Shown here piece by piece: positions 48,666 to 62,555 of a stretch of DNA of 64,000 bases; position 1 is the first letter of the stretch; every line of letters starts with the position of its first letter. Both the position numbers and the translations under genes were made by a program. A model generated the notes under the pieces. That model had not been told where the DNA came from, ran no database searches, and worked only from the letters and a program-made list of their open reading frames with translations. This DNA comes from Chondrosia reniformis. Lineage: Eukaryota; Porifera; Demospongiae; Chondrillida; Chondrillidae. The stretch is taken from assembly GCA_947172415.1 (NCBI GenBank), contig OX359193.1, forward strand, positions 1,544,501 through 1,608,500. Reading direction: 5' to 3'.

Positions 48666-49438
48666 ATGGCGCCTCCAAGGGGAAGGCCGAAATCAGGCAG
48701 ATTATGGAAGACGCCTAAGCAAAGGTATATTTGTATGCACACTCCATTACCGTAATATTTACTTTCCATATTACAGAGCCAGGCTTTTGATAGCTGTAAA
48801 GCCGTGGAGGAAAACGTGGTCAAAACACGAGGAAGAACGTTATGACAAGAAGAAGTTAAAAGAACTAGAACAAGACCTTAAACTGAAAGCAAAGCAAGAA
48901 AAGGATGAAAGGAACAGAAAAATAGTCGAAAGAAGAAGAATCAAAGAAGAGAATAGGAAGAAATCAGAGATTGTTCAAAAGGTTAGCCATTGTTTACACC
49001 TAAATGCATCTTTTGTTGGGTTCCAAGAATGAGGGAAACAGATGAAACTGTCCCAACAGCCACTCATTACAAGTGCTCCAGTATTCAACCAATCAATCTT
49101 ATTTTAGGTGGTCATATTTACCACACACTATGATAGGCTGCTTCACAAGGGTACATCCCCCAATTTTTATACATATGTATGTATGTGATAAAGTAGAAAT
49201 ACTGTATCCAGTACATATGTACACATTCAGTACATACACCAGCAGAGGTGGTATGTCTGTTTGTTGTATAAACTGCAGTTCTACTGTTTTGATAGTATTC
49301 AAACAGCTATTATGTTTGATAGTATTCACACTCTTTTATTTCGACACTCTTCTCTCTCTCATTATTGTACAGATAACAAACCCTGCAAAATTAAGACGTC
49401 TAAAGAAGAAGCAAATAAAAGGAATTCAAAAACGATAA
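48666..49438 (+). CDS. CCDC86: CCDC86/Cgr1-family nucleolar protein
   Basis: Three exons, 48666-48724, 48777-48981 and 49373-49438, give 330 nt (109 aa). The protein starts MAPPRGRPKSGRLWKTPKQR and has AVKPWRKTWSKHEEERYDKK, a long basic/acidic helix, and ends NPAKLRRLKKKQIKGIQKR. GRPKSGRxWK, the KPWRxxW element and NPAKLRRxKKKQ are the conserved blocks of the Cgr1 domain. Yeast Cgr1 acts in 60S ribosome biogenesis; human CCDC86 is nucleolar and has a much longer N-terminal extension that is missing here, so this copy is close to the short fungal form. Confidence 0.9.
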
Positions 49439-49918
49439 ATAAACAAGAAATGTTTTTAATCTATTAAAATGTTATACTTTCCATATTTGTCCCTTAACTG
49501 CCAACATGCAGGTTGAATCAACAGAGATGAACACCTTTACCCTTGTTCCTTGCACCTTATTAGAGAGGAAATTGTACACGATGAATAATGCATCAATTCT
49601 GTTTGTATTCATTGATCTGGTTAATTCTAGCAATATGCAATCTATCCTCATTTATGATAAAGACCTATGGGTTAAAATGCACATGTTATGGCTGATAGCT
49701 CAATTAGTCAAATTAACCAGATGATGACTAAAGTATCAATTTTAGACTGTAACAAATACTGTATATATGAAGAGTAGTTCTATGTTGTATATATACTGTT
49801 TTAATGTTACTAAACCTGGTGCAGTGAAGTTGAGTGTCAAAATGAAACTGTGGTACAGTTAACTTGTAAAGACCAGCGTGTTACAGAGTAGATGAAAGAG
49901 TAGAGCTCTTTTTGATCT
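49439..49918. other. Convergent spacer CCDC86/ASPDH
   Basis: 480 bp, AT-rich. CCDC86 has AATAAA-like sequence overlapping its stop. Nothing else is seen. Confidence 0.5.
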
Positions 49919-52176
<2,258 letters not shown>

Positions 52177-52246
52177 CTTAAATTTGCAATGGTTGTGGTC
52201 TACTTGTCACTATCAATCAGGTTGCTATGGTGACGCATTGAACAAT
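52177..52246. promoter_or_regulatory. Head-to-head ASPDH/CCDC65 promoter interval with RFX X-box
   Basis: The two start codons are 70 bp apart on opposite strands. At 52221-52234 the sequence GTTGCTATGGTGAC matches the RFX X-box consensus RYYNYYATRRNRAC at every position. RFX factors drive ciliary genes in animals, so the site fits CCDC65. Its position just 13 bp before the preferred ATG means it may lie in the 5'UTR. Confidence 0.6.
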
Positions 52247-55200
52247 ATGGCTGGAAAGATTGACAAAAAGTTGGCCAAGAAATTGGCTAAAATGACTGAA
52301 GAGGAGCGAAGGATATTTCTAGAAGAGCAGAGGAAAGCTGAAGAAGAAAACAAAAGAAAGAGAGAAGAAATGCTTTCGCGATTTTTAAAAGTATGGACGT
52401 TACATTCTCTTATAAAAATAGTTTAACATTTGAATTGATTTGAATTGATTTAGGGTAAAACAGAGAAAGAACAAAAGTCATCACAAATAAATCAGTTGAA
52501 ACTACAGAGTAAATGGAGGGATATCATGAGACAAGGTGAGTGAATTGAATGACTTGGAATCCACCAATTTAGGTTCTAGTGATACGTATGTACATATTTT
52601 ATAATTTATTTTGATTACATTTGCATAGTTAAAAGTGTAGAATTGAAGAAGGAAATAGAAATTCTGAATCAAACATTTGAGCGCATCATTGATAAGAAAA
52701 ATGCCATTATCCAGTCATTGTTGAGGGATATTGAAGAGGCAGAACAACAGTATGACAGAGCTCTACAGAGTCATCTTGAGAATGTCAACAGTCTCATTGA
52801 CTTTCAATTGAGAAGAATACAAGAGCTACAGGACACCTTTCAGGAGGAGGTTGATATGTTGATCAAAACATTTGATGAAGAAAGGTAAATAGGGTTTCTT
52901 GACACAAATACAAGGGGGACAATATACAGTATAGAGAATTTTGAGGGCCAATCTAGTCCAATGTGTTTGTTTGCTGTTAAAATTTGGAAATTTGACTTTC
53001 TTCAAAAAGATATATTCTGAGAGGGAACAAGTAACTCCTACAGCTCTCGTGTGATTATTCCCAGAAGTCCTTCAATGTATTTACAGTTAATTTTTGTCTT
53101 TCAGTTTGCTGACTTGTCATGTGCGTACATATATGTATATGTAGATATGATAGTCAGTAATTTATTGAGCATCAGCAACATATATATACGTATATAACAT
53201 CTAGATCCTTTCTTGGAGCCATATGAATTATTTAATTATATTATTTATTTATATTATATTATTTATTTAGATTACCTTAGTATATTGTAACTTGCACTGT
53301 ATATATATATACGTATGTACGTACGTAAGTAATGATTTATTTAATTCATATTTCTTGAGTAGAAAATAATTGCTAATAATGAATGTACTTGATTGTTCAC
53401 TGGAATCGCTAATGCTGTACCTCCTGACCTGTAGTAGTGTTATCTATTTGAGTTTGTTTTGCTCACAAGGTCTCAGAAGATAAGGCAACATGAACAGGAT
53501 ATGCAGGACCTGAGGGATATCCGGTATGCAATGGAGCTGAGAGACGATGAGCACAAGTCTGACATACTGCTAGAATTTCAGGGATTGGTTGATGAAATTA
53601 AGAACAAGGTACGTATATACATATGTATGTACATATATTTGTCCTTTGTTGATCTCCCCTAATTATCTTCATGGGTATGTATGTACGTATGTGTAGATAA
53701 TTGTTTCCATGTCCTGTGTAATATGAGACTTGACCAAGTAAATGTGGCTCCTCAATATACCATAACATGTACGTACGTTTGTCTTGTGTATTTGGTACAT
53801 GTTTGTTAGAGATGTACATATGCTACAATGTAAGTGTGCTTATGTACCTAATGCTTGGTTATGTACACATGCACATATCAGTTAGTCAGGTGTAGCCAAC
53901 CATTCCCCCTGAGGGGGAGGGTCAGGTACTGTCACATCCACCCTTCCCCCTGAAGGGGAGGGTCAGGTACTGTCACATCCACCCTTCCCCCTGAGGGGGA
54001 GGGTCAGGTACTGTCACATCCACCCGTCCCCTGAGGGGGAGGGTCAGGTACTGTCACATCCACCCGTCCCCTGAGGGGGAGGGTCAGGTACTGTCACATC
54101 CACCCTTCCCCCTGAAGGGGAGGGTCAGGTACTGTCACATCCACCCTTCCCCCTGAAGGGGAGGGTCAGGTACTGTCACATCCACCCTTCCCCCTGAGGG
54201 GGAGGGTCAGGTACTGTCACATCCACCCGTCCCCTGAGGGGGAGGGTCAGGTACTGTCACATCCACCCTTCCCCCTGAAGGGGAGGGTCAGGTACTGTCA
54301 CATCCACCCTTCCCCCTGAAGGGGAGGGTCAGGTACTGTCACATCCACCCGTCCCCTGAAGGGGAGGGTCAGGTACTGTCACATCCACCCTTCCCCCTGA
54401 GGGGGAGGGTCAGGTACTGTCACATCCACCCTTCCCCCTGAGGGGGAGGGTCAGGTACTGTCACATCCACCCTTCCCCTGAGGGGGAGGGTCAGGTACTG
54501 TCACATCCACCCGTCCCCTGAGGGGGAGGGTCAGGTACTGTCACATCCACCCTTCCCCCTGAAGGGGAGGGTCAGGTACTGTCACATCCACCCTTCCCCT
54601 GAGGGGGAGGGTCAGGTACTGTCACATCCACCCTTCCCCCTGAGGGGGAGGGTCAGGTACTGTCACATCCACCCGTCCCCTGAGGGGGAGGGTCAGGTAC
54701 TGTCACATCCACCCGTCCCCTGAGGGGGAGGGTCAGGTACTGTCACATCCACCCTTCCCCCTGAAGGGGAGGGTCAGGTACTGTCACATCCACCCTTCCC
54801 CCTGAAGGGGAGGGTCAGGTACTGTCACATCCACCCTTCCCCCTGAGGGGGAGGGTCAGGTACTGTCACATCCACCCGTCCCCTGAGGGGGAGGGTCAGG
54901 TACTGTCACATCCACCCTTCCCCCTGAAGGGGAGGGTCAGGTACTGTCACATCCACCCTTCCCCCTGAAGGGGAGGGTCAGGTACTGTCACATCCACCCT
55001 TCCCCCTGAGGGGGAGGGTCAGGTACTGTCACATCCACCCGTCCCCTGAGGGGGAGGGTCAGGTACTGTCACATCCACCCTTCCCCCTGAGAGGGGTGAC
55101 TATGTATCAGTATGTTTATAAATGTATGTATTTGGTGCTAGAACTTGGAAGAACGTCACGCTTTGAAGAAGCAGAGAGAAGGACAAATAGATGAGTTATG

Positions 55201-58200
55201 GCAAGAATTCCATATGGTTAGTGTATAAGGCTGGGCGTACGTACGTACGTAGATGTACGTAACTCCATCATATTGCTGTCTAATTCATTCAAAGAATTCC
55301 TGTGCATATGGCATCATATATGTGCATATGTACATATTATACAAATGAAGATATTACTATGAGTTGTTGGCAATGTAATATCAGGGCTGTATGCAGAACT
55401 TGGGACGGGGGGGGGGGGGCAAAATAAAAAATTTCAAAATTAGGGGAGCAAAATCAATCTTAGGTGGAGCGAATGCCTCCCTTCCTTAGCAGCCCTGAAT
55501 ATTTACGTACGTAGTTAACATATCTGTGTGTATATACGTATGGAGCATCACTAATGACCCTTGTAAGTGGCATTCATAACAGAATACCCAAGGCTCTAGT
55601 TAAATTGATAAACTTATGTATATTAGTTTCATATCTGTCCATTTAGTGGAGTTTCAGCACTAACTCATGTACATGTACCTACTTATGGGCTTGTACATAT
55701 TTAGATTATTGCTTTAATCGATTGATGTGTTCTGTAGGAAACTGAGCAGTACCGAAAGAACACTCAGGACCAAAAGAAGCGATTTGAAGAATTGAAGAAG
55801 AAAGATGAAGACAGTTCTAAAGAAATTGATAGGCAGCAAAAACGAATACAAAAGTTGCAGACTTCAATCAATCAAGTGAAAACCAAGCTCTCCAGTGGGT
55901 CAAGAGACTTTGAAGAAAAGTCAAGTCAAATTAAAGAGGTACATACAATATATTGTATATGTGTACGTACAGTAGCTCAGTGGCAGAACTAGCTGTTTTG
56001 TATATGTTTCCTCTGAAATAATGATTTAACACTTGTGGTTTGATTATAGAATCAATATCTAATGTTTAAGTAATTGTACAATTAGATCATGGCACAAGCT
56101 GGTGTATTTCTTGATAATAAATTTACAGACTTCAGTATTCTTCCAGTCTCCTATATATACGTACGTATGCATGAATGAATACTCTGCGTATACATATGAC
56201 CATTATCCTGCATATTTATTAAGCATAAGAGGCTAAGGAAACATATAATAGACTACGTATGTATATTACACAAGACTTATGAGGATACAGTTAGACCTAT
56301 ATACGTATACACATACGTATATACATAGGTAGGTACTTTTTTCCTTTCCACTTCTCCATTTGTTGATATATGCACTTTGTGGCTTCTACATGGCCAAGGA
56401 AAGAAGATTTACAAGTATATTGACATTGCCACCTACCTACAAGCTGTGATATTTGTAGGGTTTGAAACTTTTCTTTTGTCATAGTGTTTTTCCTGAATGT
56501 TTGAAGTCAATCCCTATTCACCTATTAAAATTATATACACTAGTACATCCTGTCTGTTGATGTCACCTTTAGTGTCATAATGACCTTTTTGTTACCCTTG
56601 ACTAGAATAAAGATGTTGTGACTAAAAGGTTTAGAGAATTGAAGGAAGAAATGATAAAATCAAGAGATTCAGAGAGGTAAATTGTCTTTATAGAGTGGCC
56701 ATAGCACCTAATGCTCAAATCATAGTCAAAATTTCATACGTACATACATATTTTCCTATTTAAACCTGGTTTGTAGTCATCCCCTCATTGCTGATGAAGA
56801 CCTTCGGGTTGAAACGTCCAAATTTGATAAAATTGTGTTGCTGAGACTCATTTCAATCCCTCTATTAATACATATAAACATGTACGTATATACGTAATAT
56901 GTATTTTGTCATCTTGGATGACTGTGTGAGGCAATTCACTGGTTGCCATTTAATAAGACTTCAGTCTCTTGGCTGTTAGGCATAATATTTTCCAGTAATT
57001 ATTTACTATATTATCATAATATGTACATACGTACGTACGTACGTACATGTGGACTTTACAAGTACATGATAAGTTTAGTTGACATTGTACATATGTCAGC
57101 GAGACAACTTTTTTCCCAATACAGAGCTAAATTGACCACTCTAACTGTTCAGAGCAATGCAGCCACTAAAGAACTGGAGAAACTAAAAGAGCAGGTTTTC
57201 ATCTGTTTCTCTATCTTGTTTGAATCCTCTCTGTAGGAGTGTCTTAAGTCTTGTCTAGCACTACATCCAGTGATAATTCTGTTTTAATTTGGTTTTAATC
57301 ACTGTCACCTTTACTTTGTTGTCCTACTAACAGGGAGAAGCAATTTTACGGTTGGCAGAGATATGTAGAAAATATGAAACTGAAGAAGAAAAGGTTGATT
57401 GTGTTGAGTTAATGTACCTTTTAATACTCCAAATCAACCATAAACACACCTTCACGTACCTACACCCATACACTGCCAAATCCTTTGATTAGTTGCTGTA
57501 TGGGATAACTAGAGCTTTAAAGTTATTGACTGTGTACTATTCACACATACATACGTACGTATATGTACTTACGTAGGAGAAAGTGAATAATCACTGAAAG
57601 ATGTTACACCAATTTACTGCCTTACTTCCTACTAGCATTACATACATGTTTATACATACTCATATTGTCTTGTCTATTTGTTCCATGTCTGAAGGTGTTG
57701 CCCTTTTACCCATCTGCAATGGAGAAGGAGGAGGAGGACACTTCCAGAGAAATGAAAGAGAACCCACCTTCACAAGAGCTGGCAGAGGTGACCAAACTGT
57801 ATACAGTGCAACCTTCACTTCACTTATTTATACTTGGTGACCCATTAGCCAAGGAAGGCTACTTATAAACAGTCACCTCTTTAGGATAGTTAGTACTTGC
57901 TTAAAGTAACCACTTCAATTAAGTCCCAAATTCACATTGTACATACTTTTAGACTTGATAACCTGGTGTGTACATATACAGTATGTGTCTTGTTTTAAGA
58001 GGACGTGTACGTATACACATTCTCTACATACTTGTTTGTAAATACATACGTACGTACATACAGATACTGTATCTTGTATTATTACATTCTACATTGGAAC
58101 CTTACTTTTATACATATGTACATACGTATGTAGCAGTAGTTATGTACTTGACTTTAAACTCTATGTGTTTGTATGTACTGAATGTCCATAGGTTATGCTG

Positions 58201-60306
58201 GAGTACAAGCCATTAGAAAATTTCTGGAAGAGATATAACAAAGTACGTATGTATGTGTAATTTTAATCGTAGAAGGCTTTTAATAAATCAGCTAGTGACC
58301 CTAATCTCAGTGAATACTGTTAAAGAAGATATCAATACATTTTATAAATTGTTGAAATTTGTGTTGCCAAGCCCTTAGTTAATTGTTCTAGTTAATGAAT
58401 GTAGTGATTAAACCTCATCAATATTGATGTCTTGTTAAATGACTGGCTGATGCAATATACTCTACCTACGTACTACATATATTTAAATTGATAACCCAAG
58501 TACTAAGCTTTCTCAAAAACTAAAGCAGCTACACTCACATTCTCAATAAGTTATGCTGAAAATATGACTTGGCATATCTGTCATTGTCTGTAAGCTATTT
58601 TCAGCATAAAACACATTTAAGCATGTTTAAAGGCCTCTTCATTCAAAACTACCTACTATGTTTATATAAATTATATTAAAATGTTTATTGTGTATGTACG
58701 TATGTACTTTCCTTGTTATTTTCCTTTTCACAATAACTGATCTATACAGTAATATTCACTTTTATCAAAAGCTCTAACAGTTGACATTACTTTTAGCCTC
58801 AATATGGTGGTAATGAAGTTAGTAATTCCATTAGGTGTGGGTAAAAACAAATGTACATATAAAGTGCACTGTTGTTATTCTCAAGATGACTAGCCATCTC
58901 ATAACAAGTGTGACTGGCCACAAGTTTTCTTAATGCGTGATTGTTTGAAGACCTAAAACTGCTTGTGCAAGGGACTCATTTAAGGTATCAATTTGGTATT
59001 CTACTGCTTAATTTTCAATCAAGTCTGTAACAACTATAACTACTGTATTTTCTTGTTACCAAGTTACTAAAATGTACATATGTATGAAAAATTTAATACA
59101 TCATTTTCCTACGTACATGCTATGCCTATAAAAAGCCTATAGGGGACCTAAACCTGGAGAGAGCTTTGGATGAAGATACAGAAGTCTTTTCTTTCCCTTC
59201 TTCTTCTGCTCCACTGGGCCAGACAGCTATTTCTGGGAATTCCACCCTTCATCGGTGAACCTGGGAAACTTTGTCTTTTTCTTGATCTTAATCTATTGTG
59301 AATCCTTGGTTCTCTATGCTAAATCTAGGGGTCTTATATGTATACACAATGTAAGTACGTACGTACATAACTGTAATTTTAAATACGTATGTAGAAGTAC
59401 AGTATATTGTAAATTTGTTTATAATTGAAATAGAACCAGTTTGTGTTACATGTAAACTTCTTTAGTATAAATAAGTACGTACGTACGTAGGTTATTTTAA
59501 TGTTATTCCTAAATTGTAATTATACTAAAATACATAAATACAATTTCAATATGCAGTTTCAGTGTTTTCGGGTGTTACTCTGGAATGGGTTTCCAAATCT
59601 ACTGAACGATTGAACAAAGTGCTCATGCATACATTCTAAATTTGGAACTTACAGTATTTAGTTATAACACCAACTACGTAAGAAAACCCAGTTAGTTACT
59701 TTCAATGTGTACTCTATACACATGAATTTCAGATCTAATTCAAAAATATTTGAAGTTGTAGGAAGGTTAAATACGTACATAGGAGTTTTAAGTAGTGTGA
59801 CCCTTTGGACTACTACTGGCAGTAGCTCAAATGTGGTATATACGTACATACGTACGTATATACATACTAGTTAGCAGACCTTTCAACTATGTACGTATCT
59901 ATTTGATATTTTCACTTTAAAAACATAAATGTGTCTGCTTGTGTGAAGAAGAGTTTAATCTGATACTCTTACTACCTACCTAGGTAATGCTTGATAAACT
60001 AGCCCTGGACAAAGAGAGGCAGTCTTTGCAAAGTGAAAACCAGCAGTTAAAAGGCCTACTCAAGCAGTACTTGGATGGTAAGTCATACCAGCTCATTCAA
60101 CAACCAACCATTCCTACATCCACCCTCCCTCATTCCACACTCCATCCACCCACCAACCCTACCAACCATCCACTATCCATACATCAAATCTTCCACTCTT
60201 CCAGTTGTATACACATTTCTTATGAATAGGAATTTCTGTCAATGATGACATCTTAAGCCAGACCAACCCTTTATTGGTAGTCAATCAGAGAACACAAGTA
60301 CAGTAA
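52247..60306 (+). CDS. CCDC65: CCDC65 / DRC2, nexin-dynein regulatory complex subunit
   Basis: Thirteen exons: 52247-52390, 52454-52535, 52629-52884, 53470-53608, 55142-55216, 55738-55938, 56606-56676, 57125-57194, 57334-57393, 57695-57787, 58192-58242, 59984-60077, 60230-60306. They total 1413 nt (470 aa) and all phases fit; length is close to the animal family. The product is nearly all coiled coil. Diagnostic blocks are EEERRIFLEEQRKAEEE, ILNQTFERIIDKKNAIIQSL, LAEICRKYETEEEKVLPFYP, ENFWKRYNKVMLDKLAL and LKQYLDGISVNDD. DRC2 pairs with DRC1/CCDC164 to anchor the nexin-dynein regulatory complex between axonemal doublets, which is needed for regulated flagellar beating. An in-frame ATG at 52151 would extend the N-terminus by 32 residues across the X-box and into ASPDH exon 1; I prefer 52247. 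Intron 4 holds a 1.2-kb minisatellite. Confidence 0.94.
53895..55092. repeat. 1.2-kb minisatellite with palindromic unit, CCDC65 intron 4
   Basis: About 28 copies of a 40-42-bp unit (GGGTCAGGTACTGTCACATC then CACCCTTCCCCCTGAGGGGG). Each unit holds a GC-rich palindrome CCCCCTGAGGGGG, variants CCCCTGAGGGG and CCCCCTGAAGGGG. It lies in the intron between exons 53470-53608 and 55142-55216. Confidence 0.96.
55382..55497. mobile_element. 116-bp MITE with CAGGGCTG ends
   Basis: CAGGGCTG at the left, CAGCCCTG at the right, flanked by AATAT on both sides. It contains a run of G followed by CAAAATAAA. A related fragment in opposite orientation, including the CAGCCCTG end, lies around 6540-6625 in a Piwi intron. 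Confidence 0.65.
56786..56821 (+). other. Hammerhead-ribozyme-like motif
   Basis: CTGATGA (56791-56797), then AGACC-TTCG-GGTT forming a capped stem, then GAAA (56811-56814) and CGTC (56815-56818). TTG before and CAA after could pair as a short stem I. Stem III would be only AC/GU with no loop, so self-cleavage of a monomer is doubtful. It lies in CCDC65 intron 7. Confidence 0.35.
59083..59309 (-). repeat. Interspersed repeat family A, near-full copy
   Basis: Reverse orientation, more diverged: TGAAAAATTTAATACATCAT to TGTGAATCCTTGG, in CCDC65 intron 11. Confidence 0.88.
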
Positions 60307-60718
60307 GCTCATAAATAACAGCTTCCTTACTGTTATCATAGGTTAGGTATGTACTGAGTTTCAATATGACCGAATGTTACACCTATTCCATCACCTCCTG
60401 TAGGCTTCCAACAATCCCAGTTGGAGACAGGCGAGTCAAGAGAAAAGAGGGCGCCACTGTAGTGGAAGCAGCTCATATTGTGAAACATATACTGTAAATA
60501 GTATTATTACTATGACCAAAAGGAATTCACGATACGTCCACATATAGTTGATCATGAGTACCTTTTGCGTTGGGGGTTTCCCTCTTTGTCTGCGGTTACG
60601 CGGAAGTTCCCTCGAATCCGGTTTTATATCAGATATATACGGCCGCTAATTATTTGTAATCGTATATATATATATATAGCAACGTTTTATTTCAATATTA
60701 GTTCATTTCTTATTTACA
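60307..60718. promoter_or_regulatory. CCDC65 3' end and SWAP70-like promoter
   Basis: 412 bp between tandem genes. It contains a (TA)n run at about 60664-60679 shortly before the SWAP70-like ATG. Confidence 0.4.
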
Positions 60719-62555
60719 ATGAGTCGAGCTTGTGTGAACAGTCTACCAAATTACACGCGTACCGCGATATGGCACGTGTTTAACAACCTCAACCCTGACA
60801 GCGATGGTGTAGTGGAGAAACGTCATCTGAACAGGTTGTGTGGCTATGTTGCCGCATCAGCACAGCTCTTTCACCAAGAGAAGCAGTTGGAAGACTTTCA
60901 ACCAGAGAAAAAAGCAATCACTTTTGACGAACTAATTTATTTTATTGAATCCAGGCCGCTTAAGAAGGCAAGCGGCAAAATAAATATGCAGATGATAGAT
61001 CAGTTTTGCTGGCGAAACTACTTTTATCCGAAATACCTGAAAGTTAGGGCTAAGTGGCTAAGCCTTGGTCCGAGCGAAGAAACGGCATTTAGACTTTGGC
61101 GCATGTATAATCATTTATGTGTAAACGACACCGTCAGTCCTTACGAGGCATTGTGTTTATTGGAAAAGGTATTAGGTGGCCTGAAAGTGTCTCTATCCGA
61201 AAGTAAGCAGGGCGACCTACAGCAGCAAAGGAGACGTTACAACTATTGGATGCTATTAGGAAGCTTAGCAGAAGTCTTTCCTTCCAGAATGAGTGAAGAC
61301 AAGGTTCAAGAGGCGATGGAGGAGGTTGAAGATGAGATTTTGAAATGCATACTGAAGCAAGGATACATGGTAAAGAAAGGTCATCGGAGACACAACTGGA
61401 AAGAAAGATGGTTCGTCCTAATGCCAGGAATTCTACAATATTATACCAGCAAAGATAAACGAGTGATCAAGGGAGTCTGCTTGGTAAATGAAAATTCAAC
61501 AGTAAAACGGGTAGAAGGAAAATCTAATCACTCGAACCGTCTAATGATCACTTGTGGAGAAACTGGAAAATCGTTTGAAATTTCGACGAGTAGTTTTGAA
61601 ACAATAGAGGCATGGGTGGCCGTTTTTAGATTTGCAATCGACACGGCTGGTGAAGCTCGCACAATTTTTGAACATACATTGAGGCAGCGTCAAAGGAAGT
61701 GGGAGGAGACACTGGGCCAGACCCCCGAAGAATGCAAGTTGAAGGCAGCTATTGCCAAGTACGACAGCGTGTCAAGAAGATTTACACACTGCAGATTAGA
61801 TAATAGAAAGTCAGAGTTAAAAGCTTCACTAGTGGATACTAACTCTGGTAAGTCACACTGAATATTCAGATATATAGGATCGATGCTATGTGTATATAGT
61901 TGCTTCTAACCATACATACACCATATGTTCATAACATATATATACAATGCATACCTGGAGCATTGGATTTGCACATGTGATCATGGAGAATGAGTGAAGT
62001 GCTGAAATTTAGAATTTGCCTTGTACATTGGTGAGACATGTAATAGGCCTTGGTTTGGATTTATAAAAACCTCCATCCTATGAAAGACAAAAAGTGAGCT
62101 TGCCTTTGTAGTGACCTTTGCAATTGCTTTAATAGTGCCCTCATATATACTATTCAGAGGTTATATAAGTTGCACTGTGGTTTCACTGAGTCCTGAAAGA
62201 CCAGGAATAGCTTTTTATAGTTTATACGTAATTTTGTGTTATATTATAGTGTGTGTAAATGTGTATATTACGTACTTTTGTCATTGATCAAAGAGTAATC
62301 AGTGCTATAAATGTACATGTACGAGTGTTTTCCTTCCCTTACGTAGATGAAGAATCAGTCACCTCTGATGATGTGGAAGAGAAGGCGCTCAGAGATCTCT
62401 CTGATTCTACCTCTTTGTCCAGCAGTGACGAGAGCACATGCACACTTGGCAGTGGCTTGGAGCAGGAGGTTGAGGCAGCTCGAAAAGCAGTAGCTTTTCA
62501 TGAATGCTTAGTCTTTGGTACACCCATTTCAGAAAACGGATGCACAAGTACTTAA
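60719..62555 (+). CDS. SWAP70/DEF6-like PH-domain protein, short form
   Basis: Two exons, 60719-61847 and 62347-62555, give 1338 nt (445 aa). The N-terminal part resembles the EF-hand-like region of SWAP70/DEF6 (FNNLNPDSDGVVEKRHLNRL; FRLWRMYNHL). The PH domain at about 215-310 begins ILKQGYMVKKGHRRHNWKER and contains WFVLMPGILQYYTSKDKR. A short basic helix follows (EHTLRQRQRKWEETLGQ). SWAP70 and DEF6 are phosphoinositide-binding regulators of Rac and actin. Their long C-terminal coiled coil is absent here; the protein instead ends in an acidic serine-rich segment (DSTSLSSSDEST) from exon 2. An unseen downstream exon cannot be excluded, but exon 2 has its own stop codon. Confidence 0.85.

Noticed and set aside
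49073-49467. Plus and minus open frames within CCDC86 intron 2
   Set aside because: They lie over an intron and its last exon in wrong frames; only the terminal ITNPAKLRRLKKK part is real.
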